Of a stretch of DNA of 64,000 bases, positions 51,833 to 60,777 are shown piece after piece. The notes beneath the pieces were generated by a model. It saw nothing but the letters and a program-made list of their open reading frames with translations. It searched no databases and was not told where the DNA came from. Position numbers and translations under genes: made by a program. Position 1 is the first letter of the stretch, and every line of letters starts with the position of its first letter. The stretch comes from CAVXNP01 sp963763305 (GTDB lineage Bacteria; Pseudomonadota; Gammaproteobacteria; Xanthomonadales; Rhodanobacteraceae): contig CAVXNP010000002.1 of NCBI GenBank assembly GCA_963763305.1, positions 186,001 through 250,000 of the forward strand, written 5' to 3'.

Positions 51833-52545
51833 GCTCCGTTGGCATGGTGGGCTCAAGCCCACCCTACGCAGGCGTGTGCGCCTTGCTGCCCGGGCGCACC
51901 CGCGCCCCGTAGGGTGGGCTTCAGCCCACCAGCCCTTGCGCAAGATTGCCGGGTCGGCTTTTCCGCTCCGTTGGCCTGGTGGGCTCAAGCCCACCCTACA
52001 CAGGCGTGCGCGTCCTCGTTGCCCGGGCGCACCCGCGCCCCGTAGGGTGGGCTTCAGCCCACCAGCTCTTCGGCAAGATTGCCGGGTCGGCTGTTCCGCT
52101 CCGTTGGCTTGGTGGGCTCAAGCCCACCCTACACAGGCGTGCGCCTCCTCGCTGCCCGGGCGCACCCGCGCCCCGTAGGGTGGGCTTCAGCCCACCAGCC
52201 CTTGCGCAAGATTGCCGGGTCGGCTTTTCCGCTCCGTTGGCTTGGTGGGCTCAAGCCCACCCTACACAGGCGTGCGCGTCCTCGTTGCCCGGGCGCACCC
52301 GCGCCCCGTAGGGTGGGCTTCAGCCCACCAGCTCTTCGGCAAGATTGCCGGGTCGGCTTTTCCGCTCCGTTGGCCTGGTGGGCTCAAGCCCACCCTACAC
52401 AGGCGTGCGCCTCCTCGCTGCCCGGGCGCACCCGCGCCCCGTAGGGTGGGCTTCAGCCCACCAGCTCTTGCGCAAGATTGCCGGGGCGGCTTTTCCGCTC
52501 CGTTGGCCTGGTGGGCTCAAGCCCACCCTACGGGCGTGTCGCGGC
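51833..52545. repeat. Tandem array of a 133-bp REP-pair unit (five copies plus a partial)
   Basis: GCTCCGTTGG recurs at 51833, 51965, 52098, 52231, 52364 and 52497, i.e. every 132-133 bases. Each unit holds GTGGGCTCAAGCCCAC and, about 60 bases on, GTGGGCTTCAGCCCAC with GTAGGG flanks, joined by CCCGGGCGCACCCGCGCCCC and CAAGATTGCCGGGTCGGCT. Units differ at only a few bases (e.g. gtcctcgttgcc or ctcctcgctgcc, alternating), implying recent amplification, possibly of two-unit blocks. It lies between two convergent genes and contains no coding sequence; open frames across it are periodic artefacts. Confidence 0.93.
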
Positions 52546-52557
52546 CCGTGCTTGGGC

Positions 52558-54150
52558 TCACTCCCACTCGATGGTCGCCGGCGGCTTGCCACTGATGTCG
52601 TAAACAACGCGAGAAACACCGCGCAACTCGTTGATTATTCGGTTAGACACTTTGCCCAGGAAATCGTACGGCAGGTGCGCCCAGTGCGCGGTCATGAAGT
52701 CGATGGTCTCTACGGCGCGCAGCGCGATCACCCATTCGTAGGCGCGCGCGTCGCCGACCACGCCCACCGACTTGACCGGCAGGAACACCGCGAAGGCCTG
52801 GCTGGTGCGGTCGTACAGGTCGGCCTTGCGCAGTTCCTCGATGAAGATCGCATCGGCCTTGCCGAGCAGTTCGGCGTACTCGCGCTTGACCTCGCCCAGG
52901 ATGCGTACGCCCAGGCCGGGACCCGGGAACGGATGACGGTAGACCATCGCCCGCGGCAGGCCCAGTTCCACGCCGATGCGGCGCACCTCGTCCTTGAACA
53001 GCTCGCGCAGCGGCTCGACCAGCTTCAGCTTCATGTGCTCGGGCAGGCCACCGACGTTGTGGTGGCTCTTGATCACGTGCGCCTTGCCGGTCTTGCTGCC
53101 GGCGGACTCGATCACGTCCGGGTAGATGGTGCCCTGAGCCAGCCACTTCACCTTGCCGCCGGCGGCAATCAGCTTTTCCGACTCCTCGTCGAAGATCTCC
53201 ACGAACAGGTTGCCGATGATCTTGCGCTTGGCTTCGGGGTCGCTGACGCCCGCGAGCGCGGCGAAATACCGGTCGGCGGCATCGACGCGGATCACCTTGA
53301 TGCCCATGCCGTGGCCTTCGGTGTCGGCCATGGTGGCCATCACCTGGTCGCCCTCCTGCCAGCGCAACAGGCCGGTGTCGACGAACACGCAGGTCAGCCG
53401 GTCACCGATCGCGCGGTGCAGCAGCGCCGCCACCACCGACGAATCCACGCCGCCGGACAGCCCCAGCAGCACGTGGTCGTCGCCGACCTGCTCGCGCACG
53501 CGGGCGATCTGGTCCTCGATGATGTTGGCCGCGGTCCACAGCGTTTCGCAGCCGCAGATATCGGTAAGGAAGCGCTTGAGCAGCGCCCCGCCCTGCCGGG
53601 TGTGGGTGACCTCCGGATGGAACTGTACGCCGTACCAGCGCTTGTCCTCGTTCTCCATCACCGCGACGGGAATGCGATCGGTGGTGCCAGTGACGGTGAA
53701 GCCCGGCGGCGCCTTGGCGACGTGGTCGCCGTGGCTCATCCACACGTCCAGCCGGTGTGCCCCGGCATGGTCGCTGAGCTGGTCGAACAGTCGGCTGGGC
53801 GCCACGATGTCGACCTGCGCGTGGCCGAACTCGCGTGCGTCGGCCGCCTCGGTGGCGCCGCCCAGCTGCGCCGCCAGCGTCTGCATGCCGTAGCAGATGC
53901 CCAGGATCGGCACGCCGGCGTCGAACACCTGCTGCGGCGCCCTGGGTGCGTCCTCCAGCGTGGTCGATTCCGGCCCGCCGGACAGAATGATGCCCCTGGG
54001 CGCGAACGCGGCGATCTCCGACGGATCGTGGTCCCACGCCCAGATCTCGCAGTACACCCCCAGCTCGCGCACGCGACGAGCGATCAGCTGCGTGTACTGC
54101 GCGCCGAAGTCGAGGATCAGGAGCTTGTCGGTGTGGATGTTGCTGGTCAT
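52558..54150 (-). CDS. guaA: GMP synthase (glutamine-hydrolysing)
   Basis: Converts XMP to GMP using ATP and glutamine. 530 residues from ATG 54150 (MTSNIHTDKLLILDFGAQYT). Glutamine amidotransferase domain (~1-205): nucleophile Cys in GICYGMQTLAAQLGG, His/Glu in GVQFHPEVTHT. ATP-pyrophosphatase P-loop: LLGLSGGVDSSVVAALLH. C-terminal dimerisation domain ends in the family signature KPPATIEWE. It follows guaB on the same strand, separated by two strong hairpins, so it may be partly uncoupled from guaB transcription. Confidence 0.97.
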   Translation of the reverse strand: MTSNIHTDKLLILDFGAQYTQLIARRVRELGVYCEIWAWDHDPSEIAAFAPRGIILSGGPESTTLEDAPRAPQQVFDAGVPILGICYGMQTLAAQLGGATEAADAREFGHAQVDIVAPSRLFDQLSDHAGAHRLDVWMSHGDHVAKAPPGFTVTGTTDRIPVAVMENEDKRWYGVQFHPEVTHTRQGGALLKRFLTDICGCETLWTAANIIEDQIARVREQVGDDHVLLGLSGGVDSSVVAALLHRAIGDRLTCVFVDTGLLRWQEGDQVMATMADTEGHGMGIKVIRVDAADRYFAALAGVSDPEAKRKIIGNLFVEIFDEESEKLIAAGGKVKWLAQGTIYPDVIESAGSKTGKAHVIKSHHNVGGLPEHMKLKLVEPLRELFKDEVRRIGVELGLPRAMVYRHPFPGPGLGVRILGEVKREYAELLGKADAIFIEELRKADLYDRTSQAFAVFLPVKSVGVVGDARAYEWVIALRAVETIDFMTAHWAHLPYDFLGKVSNRIINELRGVSRVVYDISGKPPATIEWE

Positions 54151-54169
54151 GCCGCTACGCCTTTTGGAT

Positions 54170-54203
54170 CCCTCTCCCAATAGCTTCATCGTGGGGGAGA
54201 GGG
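54170..54203. repeat. CCCTCTCCC/GGGAGAGGG inverted repeat before guaA
   Basis: Nine-base arms with a 16-base loop, 20 bases upstream of the guaA ATG and therefore in its leader. It belongs with the stronger hairpin at 54275-54304 to a widespread intergenic repeat family of CCCTCTCCC type. Confidence 0.6.
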
Positions 54204-54274
54204 CTGGGGTGAGGGGAAGGCCCTGGCCGTTGCATGGATGAAAGGCAAACGCGAAAGGCCTCCCCCTCACCCGA

Positions 54275-54304
54275 CCCTCTCCCCCGGCGAACCGGGGGAG
54301 AGGG
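54275..54304 (-). terminator. Strong hairpin between guaB and guaA
   Basis: CCCTCTCCCCCGG and its exact complement flank a four-base loop, 12 bases after the guaB stop. A 13-bp GC-rich stem without U-tract: either a terminator/attenuator or an mRNA-stabilising element between the two purine genes. Confidence 0.6.
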
Positions 54305-54315
54305 CTTGAAGCGCA

Positions 54316-55773
54316 TCAGGAATTGAGCCGGTAATTCGGCGCTTCCTTGGTGATCTGGATGTCGTGCGGATGCGCTTCAGTGACCCCGGCGGCGGTCACC
54401 TTGACGAACTGCGCGTTGTTGCGCACGTCGTCGATGTTGGCCGCGCCGACGTAGCCCATCGAGGCGCGCAGGCCGCCGATCAGCTGGTGGATGATGTTGC
54501 GCAGCGGGCCGCGATACGGCACCCGGCCCTCGATGCCTTCAGGCACCAGCTTGTCGGCGTCGGCCTCTTCCTGGAAATAGCGGTCCTTGGAGCCCAGCGC
54601 CATCGCGCCCAGCGAACCCATGCCACGGTAGCTCTTGTACGAGCGGCCCTGGAAAAGCTCCACCTCGCCGGGCGACTCTTCGGTGCCGGCGAACATGGAA
54701 CCGAGCATCACGCTGGAGGCACCGGCGGCCAGTGCTTTGGGAATATCGCCCGAATAGCGGATGCCGCCGTCGGCGATCAGCGGGATTTCGTCCTTCAGCG
54801 CGGTGGCGACCATGTCGATGGCGGTGATCTGCGGCACACCGACGCCGGCGACCACGCGGGTGGTGCAGATCGAGCCGGGACCCACGCCCACCTTGACCGC
54901 GTCCACGCCGGCGTCCAGCAACGCCCGGGCCGCTTCGGCGGTGACGATGTTGCCGGCGATCACCTGCACCCGCGGGTAGGTCTTCTTGACCCAGCGCGCG
55001 CGCTCGATCACGCCCTGCGAATGGCCGTGCGCGGTGTCCACCACCAGCACGTCCACGCCGGCATCGACCAGTGCGGCGACCCGTTGCTCGGTGTCGCCAC
55101 CGACGCCCACCGCCGCACCGACCAGCAGCGCCTCGTTGAGATCCTTGGCGGCGTTGGGGTTGTCACGCGCTTTCTGGATGTCCTTGACGGTGATCAGCCC
55201 GCGCAGCTGGAAATCGTCGTTGACCACCAGCACCTTCTCGATGCGGTGCTTGTGCAGCAGCTGCATCACCTCGTCCTGGCTGGTGCCCTCCTTGACCGTC
55301 ACCAGCTTCTCCTGGCGGGTCATGATGTTGCGCACCGGGTCGTCATGCTTGCGCTCGAAGCGCATGTCGCGGCTGGTGACGATGCCGACCAGCTTCTCGC
55401 CCTCCACCACCGGCACGCCGGAGATGTTGTGCGCGCGGGTCAGCTGCATCACCTCGCGGATGGATGTGTTCGGGCCGACGCTGAAGGGGTTGCGGATGAC
55501 ACCGGCCTCGAACTTCTTGACCAGGCGCACTTCGGCGGCCTGCTGTTCGGCGGTCATGTTCTTGTGGATGATGCCGATGCCGCCGCATTGGGCCATGGTG
55601 ATGGCCAGGCGGGCTTCGGTCACGGTGTCCATGGCAGCGGACACGATCGGGATGTTCAGCCGCAGGTCGCGCGTCAGCCGGGTGGAAGTGTCCACATCCC
55701 GGGGCAGCACCACCGAGTGGGCCGGAACGAGGTAAACGTCGTCGTAGGTCAGGGCCTCGGCGAGGATGCGCAT
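54316..55773 (-). CDS. guaB: IMP dehydrogenase
   Basis: NAD-dependent oxidation of IMP to XMP, the committed step to GMP. 485 residues from ATG 55773 (MRILAEALTYDDVYLVPAHS). The TIM barrel is split by two CBS domains (~95-205: SIREVMQLTRAHNISGVPVV, DEVMQLLHKHRIEKVLVV). The active-site loop GVGPGSICTTRVVAGVGVP carries the catalytic Cys; the mobile flap holds YRGMGSLGAM. CBS domains allow purine-nucleotide regulation. A TATAAT box lies 26 bases before the start. GMP synthase follows. Confidence 0.97.
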   Translation of the reverse strand: MRILAEALTYDDVYLVPAHSVVLPRDVDTSTRLTRDLRLNIPIVSAAMDTVTEARLAITMAQCGGIGIIHKNMTAEQQAAEVRLVKKFEAGVIRNPFSVGPNTSIREVMQLTRAHNISGVPVVEGEKLVGIVTSRDMRFERKHDDPVRNIMTRQEKLVTVKEGTSQDEVMQLLHKHRIEKVLVVNDDFQLRGLITVKDIQKARDNPNAAKDLNEALLVGAAVGVGGDTEQRVAALVDAGVDVLVVDTAHGHSQGVIERARWVKKTYPRVQVIAGNIVTAEAARALLDAGVDAVKVGVGPGSICTTRVVAGVGVPQITAIDMVATALKDEIPLIADGGIRYSGDIPKALAAGASSVMLGSMFAGTEESPGEVELFQGRSYKSYRGMGSLGAMALGSKDRYFQEEADADKLVPEGIEGRVPYRGPLRNIIHQLIGGLRASMGYVGAANIDDVRNNAQFVKVTAAGVTEAHPHDIQITKEAPNYRLNS

Positions 55774-55798
55774 GGAAAAGTCCCGCTGCAAAGAGGGA

Positions 55799-55804
55799 AT
55801 TATA
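55799..55804 (-). promoter_or_regulatory. Consensus -10 box of guaB
   Basis: TATAAT on the minus strand 26 bases upstream of the guaB ATG. The -35 region at 17-bp spacing (TCGTCC) is poor, so an activator or extended -10 contacts may help. Confidence 0.5.
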
Positions 55805-56029
55805 CGTGAGGCCGGGCGGCGGGACGAGGGGGATGAAGAGGGGCGAGGGGAAGGCGAGGGGCGAGGGGCGAGGGGCGAGCGCAAGTGCGGGCGCGCGGGC
55901 GTGCGGGGATATTCAGACGCCGCGCCATGCGCCCTGGTTCGTGGCCGGATGTTACGCGCCTTGCAAAACAGGGTCGTGGCTGCGCGGCGCCCTCGCCCCT
56001 CGCCCTGCTTCCCCCCTCGCCCCTAAATC
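55805..56029. other. Low-complexity purine-rich spacer
   Basis: Between guaB and folD. It contains several near-copies of GCGAGGGG (55828-55877) and matching pyrimidine runs near 55985-56020 that could form a large imperfect hairpin. No gene. Confidence 0.55.
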
Positions 56030-56881
56030 TCAGTCCCGCGCCTCGGCCGCGTCCAGGGTGTTTTCCATCAACGTGGCCACGGTCATCGGCCCGACCCCAC
56101 CGGGCACGGGCGTGATCCAGCTGGCGCGCTCGGCGGCCGCCTCGAACCCCACGTCGCCGACCAGCCGGCCGTCGTCGAGCCGGTTGATGCCCACGTCGAT
56201 CACCACCGCGCCGGGCTTGATCCATTCGCCCTTGACCAGATCGGGCTTGCCGACCGCGACGATCACGATGTCCGCCTGGCGCACAAAGCTCTCCAGGTCG
56301 CGGGTGAAGCGGTGGCAGCAGGTGGTGGTGCAGCCGGCGATCAGCAGCTCCAGCATCAGCGGGCGGCCGACGTGGTTGGAGACACCCACCACCACCGCGT
56401 GCTGGCCGCGCACCGGGCGGTCGGTATGCCCGAGCAGGGTCATCACGCCGCGTGGCGTGCAGGGGCGCAGACCGAACCGGCGCAAGGCCAGCCGCCCTAC
56501 GTTGACGGCCTGGAAGCCGTCGACGTCCTTGGCCGGATCGATCCGGTCGACCAGCGCATCCTCGTCGATGTGCGGCGGCAGCGGCGACTGCACCAGGATG
56601 CCGTGCACCTGCGGATCGGCGTTGAGGGTGTCGATCAGGGCGATCAACTCCGCCTGCGAGGTGGACGCCGGCAGGTCGTAGCCGAACGAACGGAAGCCCA
56701 CCTGCTGGCAAGCCTTGCGCTTGTTGCGTACGTACACCGACGAGGCCGCATCATCCCCGACCAGGACCACGGCCAGCCCCGGCGCGACCAGCCCTTTGGC
56801 CGTGCGCTCGGCCACCCGCCGCCCGATACGCTCGAGCAGTTCCTGGGCGATACGTTTGCCGTCGAGGATGCGTGCGGTCAT
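56030..56881 (-). CDS. folD: Methylenetetrahydrofolate dehydrogenase/cyclohydrolase
   Basis: Bifunctional enzyme that interconverts 5,10-methylene-, methenyl- and 10-formyl-tetrahydrofolate for purine and formyl-Met synthesis. 283 residues from ATG 56881. The catalytic pair Tyr50/Lys54 is in SSVYVRNKRKAC, followed by HGILVQSPLPPHID, DPAKDVDGF, PCTPRGVMTLL and the Rossmann loop VVVGVSNHVGRPL (usual form GRSxxVGxP; here V-S-N-H). The end PVPGGVGPMTVATLMENTL is typical. Its place beside guaB/guaA fits purine metabolism, but a 250-base gap separates them. Confidence 0.96.
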   Translation of the reverse strand: MTARILDGKRIAQELLERIGRRVAERTAKGLVAPGLAVVLVGDDAASSVYVRNKRKACQQVGFRSFGYDLPASTSQAELIALIDTLNADPQVHGILVQSPLPPHIDEDALVDRIDPAKDVDGFQAVNVGRLALRRFGLRPCTPRGVMTLLGHTDRPVRGQHAVVVGVSNHVGRPLMLELLIAGCTTTCCHRFTRDLESFVRQADIVIVAVGKPDLVKGEWIKPGAVVIDVGINRLDDGRLVGDVGFEAAAERASWITPVPGGVGPMTVATLMENTLDAAEARD

Positions 56882-57338
56882 GGGCGGGCCTGGCTGCGTG
56901 AATCAGCAATTATCGCGGCAGCGGCCGGGCGGCACAATCAAGGGCCGACGCAACAGTTGTTCTTCCGCACGTCCCGGGTACCCCCAGTACCGTTCGCCCT
57001 GAGCGTAGCGCAGCGAGTCGAAGGGCCACCCGGCACATCAGCCCTTCGACTTCGGCGCGGCGCGCCTACGCTCAGGGCGAACGGATCTGTACGGCACGTC
57101 AGCCCTTCGACTTCGGCGCGGTGCGCCTGCGCTCAGGGTTAACGGATCTGTCTGGCACTTTAGCCCTTCGGCTTCGGCGCGCCTGCGCTCAGTGGGCGTA
57201 GGGTGGACTTCAGTCCACCAAAACCAACGCAGCAGAAACGCCGAACAGCCGGTGGGCTGAAGCCCACCCTACAGGGCCTGAGGTGATCTGGAAGCGCCGA
57301 TGGCGGATCCAGCCGCGATCCACACTGAGCGTGCGCCG
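56882..57338. other. Repeat-filled intergenic region
   Basis: No gene. It contains copies of the CTTCGACTTCGGCGCGG / CGCTCAGGGCGAACGG mini-repeat (inverted copy near 56990-57027, direct copies below) and one REP pair (GTGGACTTCAGTCCACC near 57193 and GTGGGCTGAAGCCCACC near 57252) before der's 3' end. Confidence 0.7.
57041..57190. repeat. Three direct copies of a 61-bp mini-repeat
   Basis: GCCCTTCG at 57041, 57102 and 57163, each followed by CTTCGGCGCG, a GC-rich spacer, CGCTCAGGG and AACGGATCTGT, with the third copy diverging at its end. A related copy lies within or in front of the MrfB-like N-terminus at 18684-18730. Confidence 0.85.
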
Positions 57339-58737
57339 CTATCGCTTGCGCTTCTTCATCTCGCTGACCATGCGCCGACGCTTGCGCACCTGCGCCTCGG
57401 TAAGCACGTTCTTCTTGCCTGCGTAGGGGTTTTCGCCATCGCGGAAGCCGATACGGATCGGCGTCCCCTCAAGCTTGAAGCGCTTGCGGAAGAAGTTTTC
57501 CAGGTAGCGCCGGTAGGCCGGGGCGATGTGCTTGGTGCGGCTGCCGTGGATGACGATGGTCGGCGGGTTGGTGCCGCCGGGATGGGCGAAGCGCAGCTTG
57601 GGCGCATGCCCGCGCACCAGCGGCGGCTGGTAGGCCTCGTAGGCCTTTTCCAGGGTCTTGGTCAGCTCGGACGAGCCGATTTCACGGGTGGCGGCGGTAT
57701 GGGCGCGAACCACCGCACGCATCAGCTCGCGCAGGCCGGAGCCGTGCAGCGCCGAGATGTACACCTGTTTGGCCCAGTCCACGAACACCAGCCGGCGATC
57801 GAGCGCCTTCTGGCACTGTTCGCGCTGGTACGCATCCATGCCGTCCCACTTGTTGACGGCGATGACCAGCGCCCTGCCCTCGTCCATCGCATGGCCGATC
57901 AGGGTGAGGTCCTGGTCGGCCAGGTTCTCCCGCGCGTCGATCATCACCACCACCACCTGGGCGGCGGCGATCGATTGCAGCGTCTTGATCACACTGAATT
58001 TCTCCACCGCCTCCTCGACCCTGGCCTTGCGCCGGACGCCGGCGGTGTCGATCAGGGTGTAACGCTTGCCGTCCCGCTCCAGCGGGACGCGGATCGGGTC
58101 TCGGGTGGTGCCGGCCACGTCGGAGACGATCAGCCGGTCCTCGCCCAGCAGGCGGTTGATCAGGGTCGACTTGCCGGCGTTCGGACGCCCGACGATGGCC
58201 ACCCGGATGCTGCCGTCCTCGCCTTCCTCCGCTGTCGTCCTGTTCGGGCGGCAATAAGGGCAACAGCGTTTCGATCAGTTCGTCGGTGCCGCGATTGTGC
58301 GCGGCCGAAAGCGGCAGCGTGGCGGAAATGCCGAAACCGGAAAACTCCGCCAGTGCGGTGTCCTCGTCCAGGCCGTCGGTCTTGTTGACCGCGGTGAGGA
58401 TGGGCTTGCCGCTGCGACGCAGCTCGTTGAGGATCACATGGTCCTGCGGCAGAAGTCCGTCGCGAGCATCGACCACGAACACCAGCACCTGGGCTTCCTC
58501 GATCGCCAGGCGCACCTGCCTGGCGGTGAGCACGTCCATGGCCTCCTCGACCCCGGACAGGCCCCCGGTATCGACCACCACGAACGGCCGGTCGCCACTG
58601 CGGCACACGCCATAGTGGCGATCGCGGGTGACGCCGGGCATGTCGGCCACCAGCGCGTCGCGGCTGCGCGTCAGTACATTGAAAAGGGTCGATTTACCAA
58701 CGTTGGGGCGACCGACCAGAGCGACGACGGGCAGCAT
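57339..58737 (-). CDS. der: GTPase Der (EngA), one-base insertion near 58240
   Basis: Essential double-GTPase for 50S ribosome assembly. From ATG 58737 (MLPVVALVGRPNVGKSTLFN) the first G domain is complete (G1 GRPNVGKST, DTGG, NKTD). At about 58240 an extra G (agcggagg for agcgagg) shifts the frame. Beyond it the acidic linker EEGEDGS and the second G domain (VAIVGRPNAGKSTLINRLLG, DTAGVRRK, NKWDG) and KH-like domain continue to TAG 57339. About 466 residues when corrected. A broken Der would be lethal, so the slip is probably a sequence error. Last gene of the bamB-der pair, 29 bases after bamB. Confidence 0.95.
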
Positions 58738-58766
58738 GGGTGAGCATTGTTCCTTGCGTTTGACGA

Positions 58767-59978
58767 TCAGCGCGGGGTCAGGCGGTAGGCGCCGATGCGG
58801 CCGTCGATGTCCTCGACGTACACGGTATCGCCCACCACCACCGGCTGGGCGCGGATCGCCTTCCTGGACAGACGCTCGCGCGCGGCCAGTGCGCCGTCTC
58901 CGGTCTGCAGCCAGTGCACGTAGCCTTCCACGTCGCCGACCACCACGTAGTTGCCCTGCACGGCCGGCCCGGTGAGCCAGCGGTACATGAGCTTGTCGTT
59001 CTTCCACATGTTGGCGCCGCCGGTCTTCTCGAACGCCATGACCTGTGATTGGTCATCCACACCGTAGACGGCGTTGCCCACCGCCAGCGAGGTGTAGGTC
59101 GAGAACGGCTGGGCCCACATCGGCCGGCCGCTGGGACCATCGATGGCCATCAGGTTGCCGTGGTAGGCGGCGCCGTAGAGCGTGCTGCCGTCGAGCAGGA
59201 TGGAACCGTCGGCATCGTCCAGCCGTTCGATCTCGGTGCGGCCTTCGCCGCTGGCCATGGTCTGTTCCCACAGCTTCTCGCCGTTGTCCAGCCGCAGCGC
59301 CTGCATCTTGCCGCCGTCACTGCCAAAGAACACCACGCCGTTGGCCACCAGCGGGCGGCCGTTGCCGCGCAGGCTCAGCAGCGGCACCGGGGTCTGGTCG
59401 TAGGTCCAGCGGGCCTCACCAGTGGCCGCATCCAGGCCATGGACGCGACCGTCGGCGGTGCGCACCACCACCAGCTCGCCGGCGATGGCCGGTGAAGCGA
59501 GCACTTCGGAATTGAGCATCGCTTCCCAGCGCGGACTGCCATCCTTCGCGTTGACCGCGTAGACATGGCCATCCAGCGTGCCGACGGCGAGCAGGTCGCC
59601 GCTGACCACCGGGCCACCTGCGTACAGGGCGTCCTTGCGCTTCTTGTCGCCCCAGCCGAACCAGCCGTGAGTGCGCGAGCTCTTCGACCACAGCGTCTTG
59701 CCCGAGGTTGCGTCCAGCGCCGCCAGCGTGCCGTCGGTGCTGTCGGCATACACCACGCCATCGACCACTTCCGGACGCAGTCGCACACCGCTGTCGCCGG
59801 CCCCGTCACCGACGCTGTTGTGCCAGATCTCGCTCACCTGCACGGTGGGGGTGAAATCTTCTGCCAGGGGAGTGGGCAGCTGCACATTGTCCTTCTTGGA
59901 AGAATGGCAACCGGCCAGCGCGATCACCGCGGCCAGAAGCGTCGCTTTCAACCCGAGTTTCATCGAACCAGAATTCAT
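58767..59978 (-). CDS. bamB: Outer-membrane assembly lipoprotein BamB
   Basis: Eight-bladed beta-propeller lipoprotein of the BAM complex that helps fold outer-membrane proteins. 403 residues. Signal peptide with lipobox LAGC (Cys24 from ATG 59978). Repeated PQQ-like blades with AxD/W motifs (STDGTLAALDATSGKTLWSK, GTLDGHVYAVNAKDGSPRWE, ADGRVHGLDAATGEARW, DVEGYVHWLQTGDGALAARE). The start overlaps the yfgM-like stop (ATGA); an internal ATG at 59963 is the alternative. Upstream partner yfgM and downstream der match the conserved E. coli order yfgM-bamB-der. Confidence 0.95.
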   Translation of the reverse strand: MNSGSMKLGLKATLLAAVIALAGCHSSKKDNVQLPTPLAEDFTPTVQVSEIWHNSVGDGAGDSGVRLRPEVVDGVVYADSTDGTLAALDATSGKTLWSKSSRTHGWFGWGDKKRKDALYAGGPVVSGDLLAVGTLDGHVYAVNAKDGSPRWEAMLNSEVLASPAIAGELVVVRTADGRVHGLDAATGEARWTYDQTPVPLLSLRGNGRPLVANGVVFFGSDGGKMQALRLDNGEKLWEQTMASGEGRTEIERLDDADGSILLDGSTLYGAAYHGNLMAIDGPSGRPMWAQPFSTYTSLAVGNAVYGVDDQSQVMAFEKTGGANMWKNDKLMYRWLTGPAVQGNYVVVGDVEGYVHWLQTGDGALAARERLSRKAIRAQPVVVGDTVYVEDIDGRIGAYRLTPR

Positions 59979-60625
59979 GCACCCTGCTTTCCGGCCGCAG
60001 CCAGATCATCAAGTTTCACCTGCAAGGCACCGCGCTGCGGTGCATCGTCGCCCAGGACGGCCATGGCCGCTTCATACGCGTGGCGCGCGTCATCCCGGCG
60101 ACCAAGCTTGACCAGCGCATCGCCGCGTAGTTCCTGCTTCAGCGCCAGGTAGTTCTTCGCCGGCATCCGGTCAAGCGTGGAAAGCGCATCGTCGCTCTTG
60201 CCTGCGGCCAGTTGGACCCGTGCGGTACGCAGCTCGATCAATGACTTCAACACCGGGTCGGAGGCGTGTTCGTGCGCCCAGGCCAGCGACGCCAGCGCCT
60301 TGTCCAGCTGCTTGGCCTCGACCTGCTGACGGGCGTGCTCGCTGACCGCGAACACGGTGAAGCTGGAGTCGGCAAAATCCTTCTGCATGCGGCCGGCCAG
60401 TTCATCGACCTGCCCGGTCTTGCCGGCGGCCACGGCGGCCTGCAACTGCTGGTAGAGACTGGCGGCCTCCATTCGATGGTTGGCCTGATGGGTGCGCCAC
60501 TGCTGCCAGCCGAAAATGCCGACCAGGCCCAGAACGATGCCCACGACAATCGAGAGCCCGTTCTGCCGCAGCCACTTCTGTACGAGCTCGCTCTGTTCGT
60601 AATCGTCGTATGCGTCAAATGCCAT
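59975..60625 (-). CDS. YfgM-like ancillary SecYEG translocon/TPR protein
   Basis: A 216-residue bitopic protein from ATG 60625 (MAFDAYDDYEQSELVQKWLR). A cytosolic N-terminus with the family QSELVQKWLRQNGLSI motif leads to a single membrane helix (~26-43, VVGIVLGLVGIFGW) and a periplasmic TPR-like helical domain ending ALQVKLDDLAAAG. YfgM of E. coli associates with PpiD and SecYEG and helps periplasmic folding. It is coupled to bamB by an ATGA overlap. Confidence 0.9.
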   Translation of the reverse strand: MAFDAYDDYEQSELVQKWLRQNGLSIVVGIVLGLVGIFGWQQWRTHQANHRMEAASLYQQLQAAVAAGKTGQVDELAGRMQKDFADSSFTVFAVSEHARQQVEAKQLDKALASLAWAHEHASDPVLKSLIELRTARVQLAAGKSDDALSTLDRMPAKNYLALKQELRGDALVKLGRRDDARHAYEAAMAVLGDDAPQRGALQVKLDDLAAAGKQGA

Positions 60626-60689
60626 GCAATCACCCATCAGGAGGCCAGGCGCAGCGGGCCACCGCTGGCAGGTCCGGCACAGGAAAACG

Positions 60690-60723
60690 AAAAAAAGCCA
60701 TGCGAACGCGCGCCGGGGCGCGC
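60690..60723 (-). terminator. Probable intrinsic terminator after rodZ
   Basis: On the minus strand a GCGCGC stem (60708-60723) is followed about 12 bases later by a run of seven T (60690-60696). It would separate rodZ from yfgM transcription, although the gap between stem and T-run is longer than ideal. Confidence 0.45.
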
Positions 60724-60777
60724 ATTCAATGAACAAGCATAACCGATTGCGCTGCCCGGAAGCGGGTAGCGATGCGA

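Noticed and set aside
51833..52545. CRISPR array
   Set aside because: The repeat unit is 133 bp, near-identical throughout, with no unique spacers and no cas genes. It is a tandem REP-pair array.
51946..52595. Series of similar ~121-residue proteins (MPGRLFRSVGLVGSSPPYTG...)
   Set aside because: They recur exactly every 133 bases and are translations of the tandem repeat.
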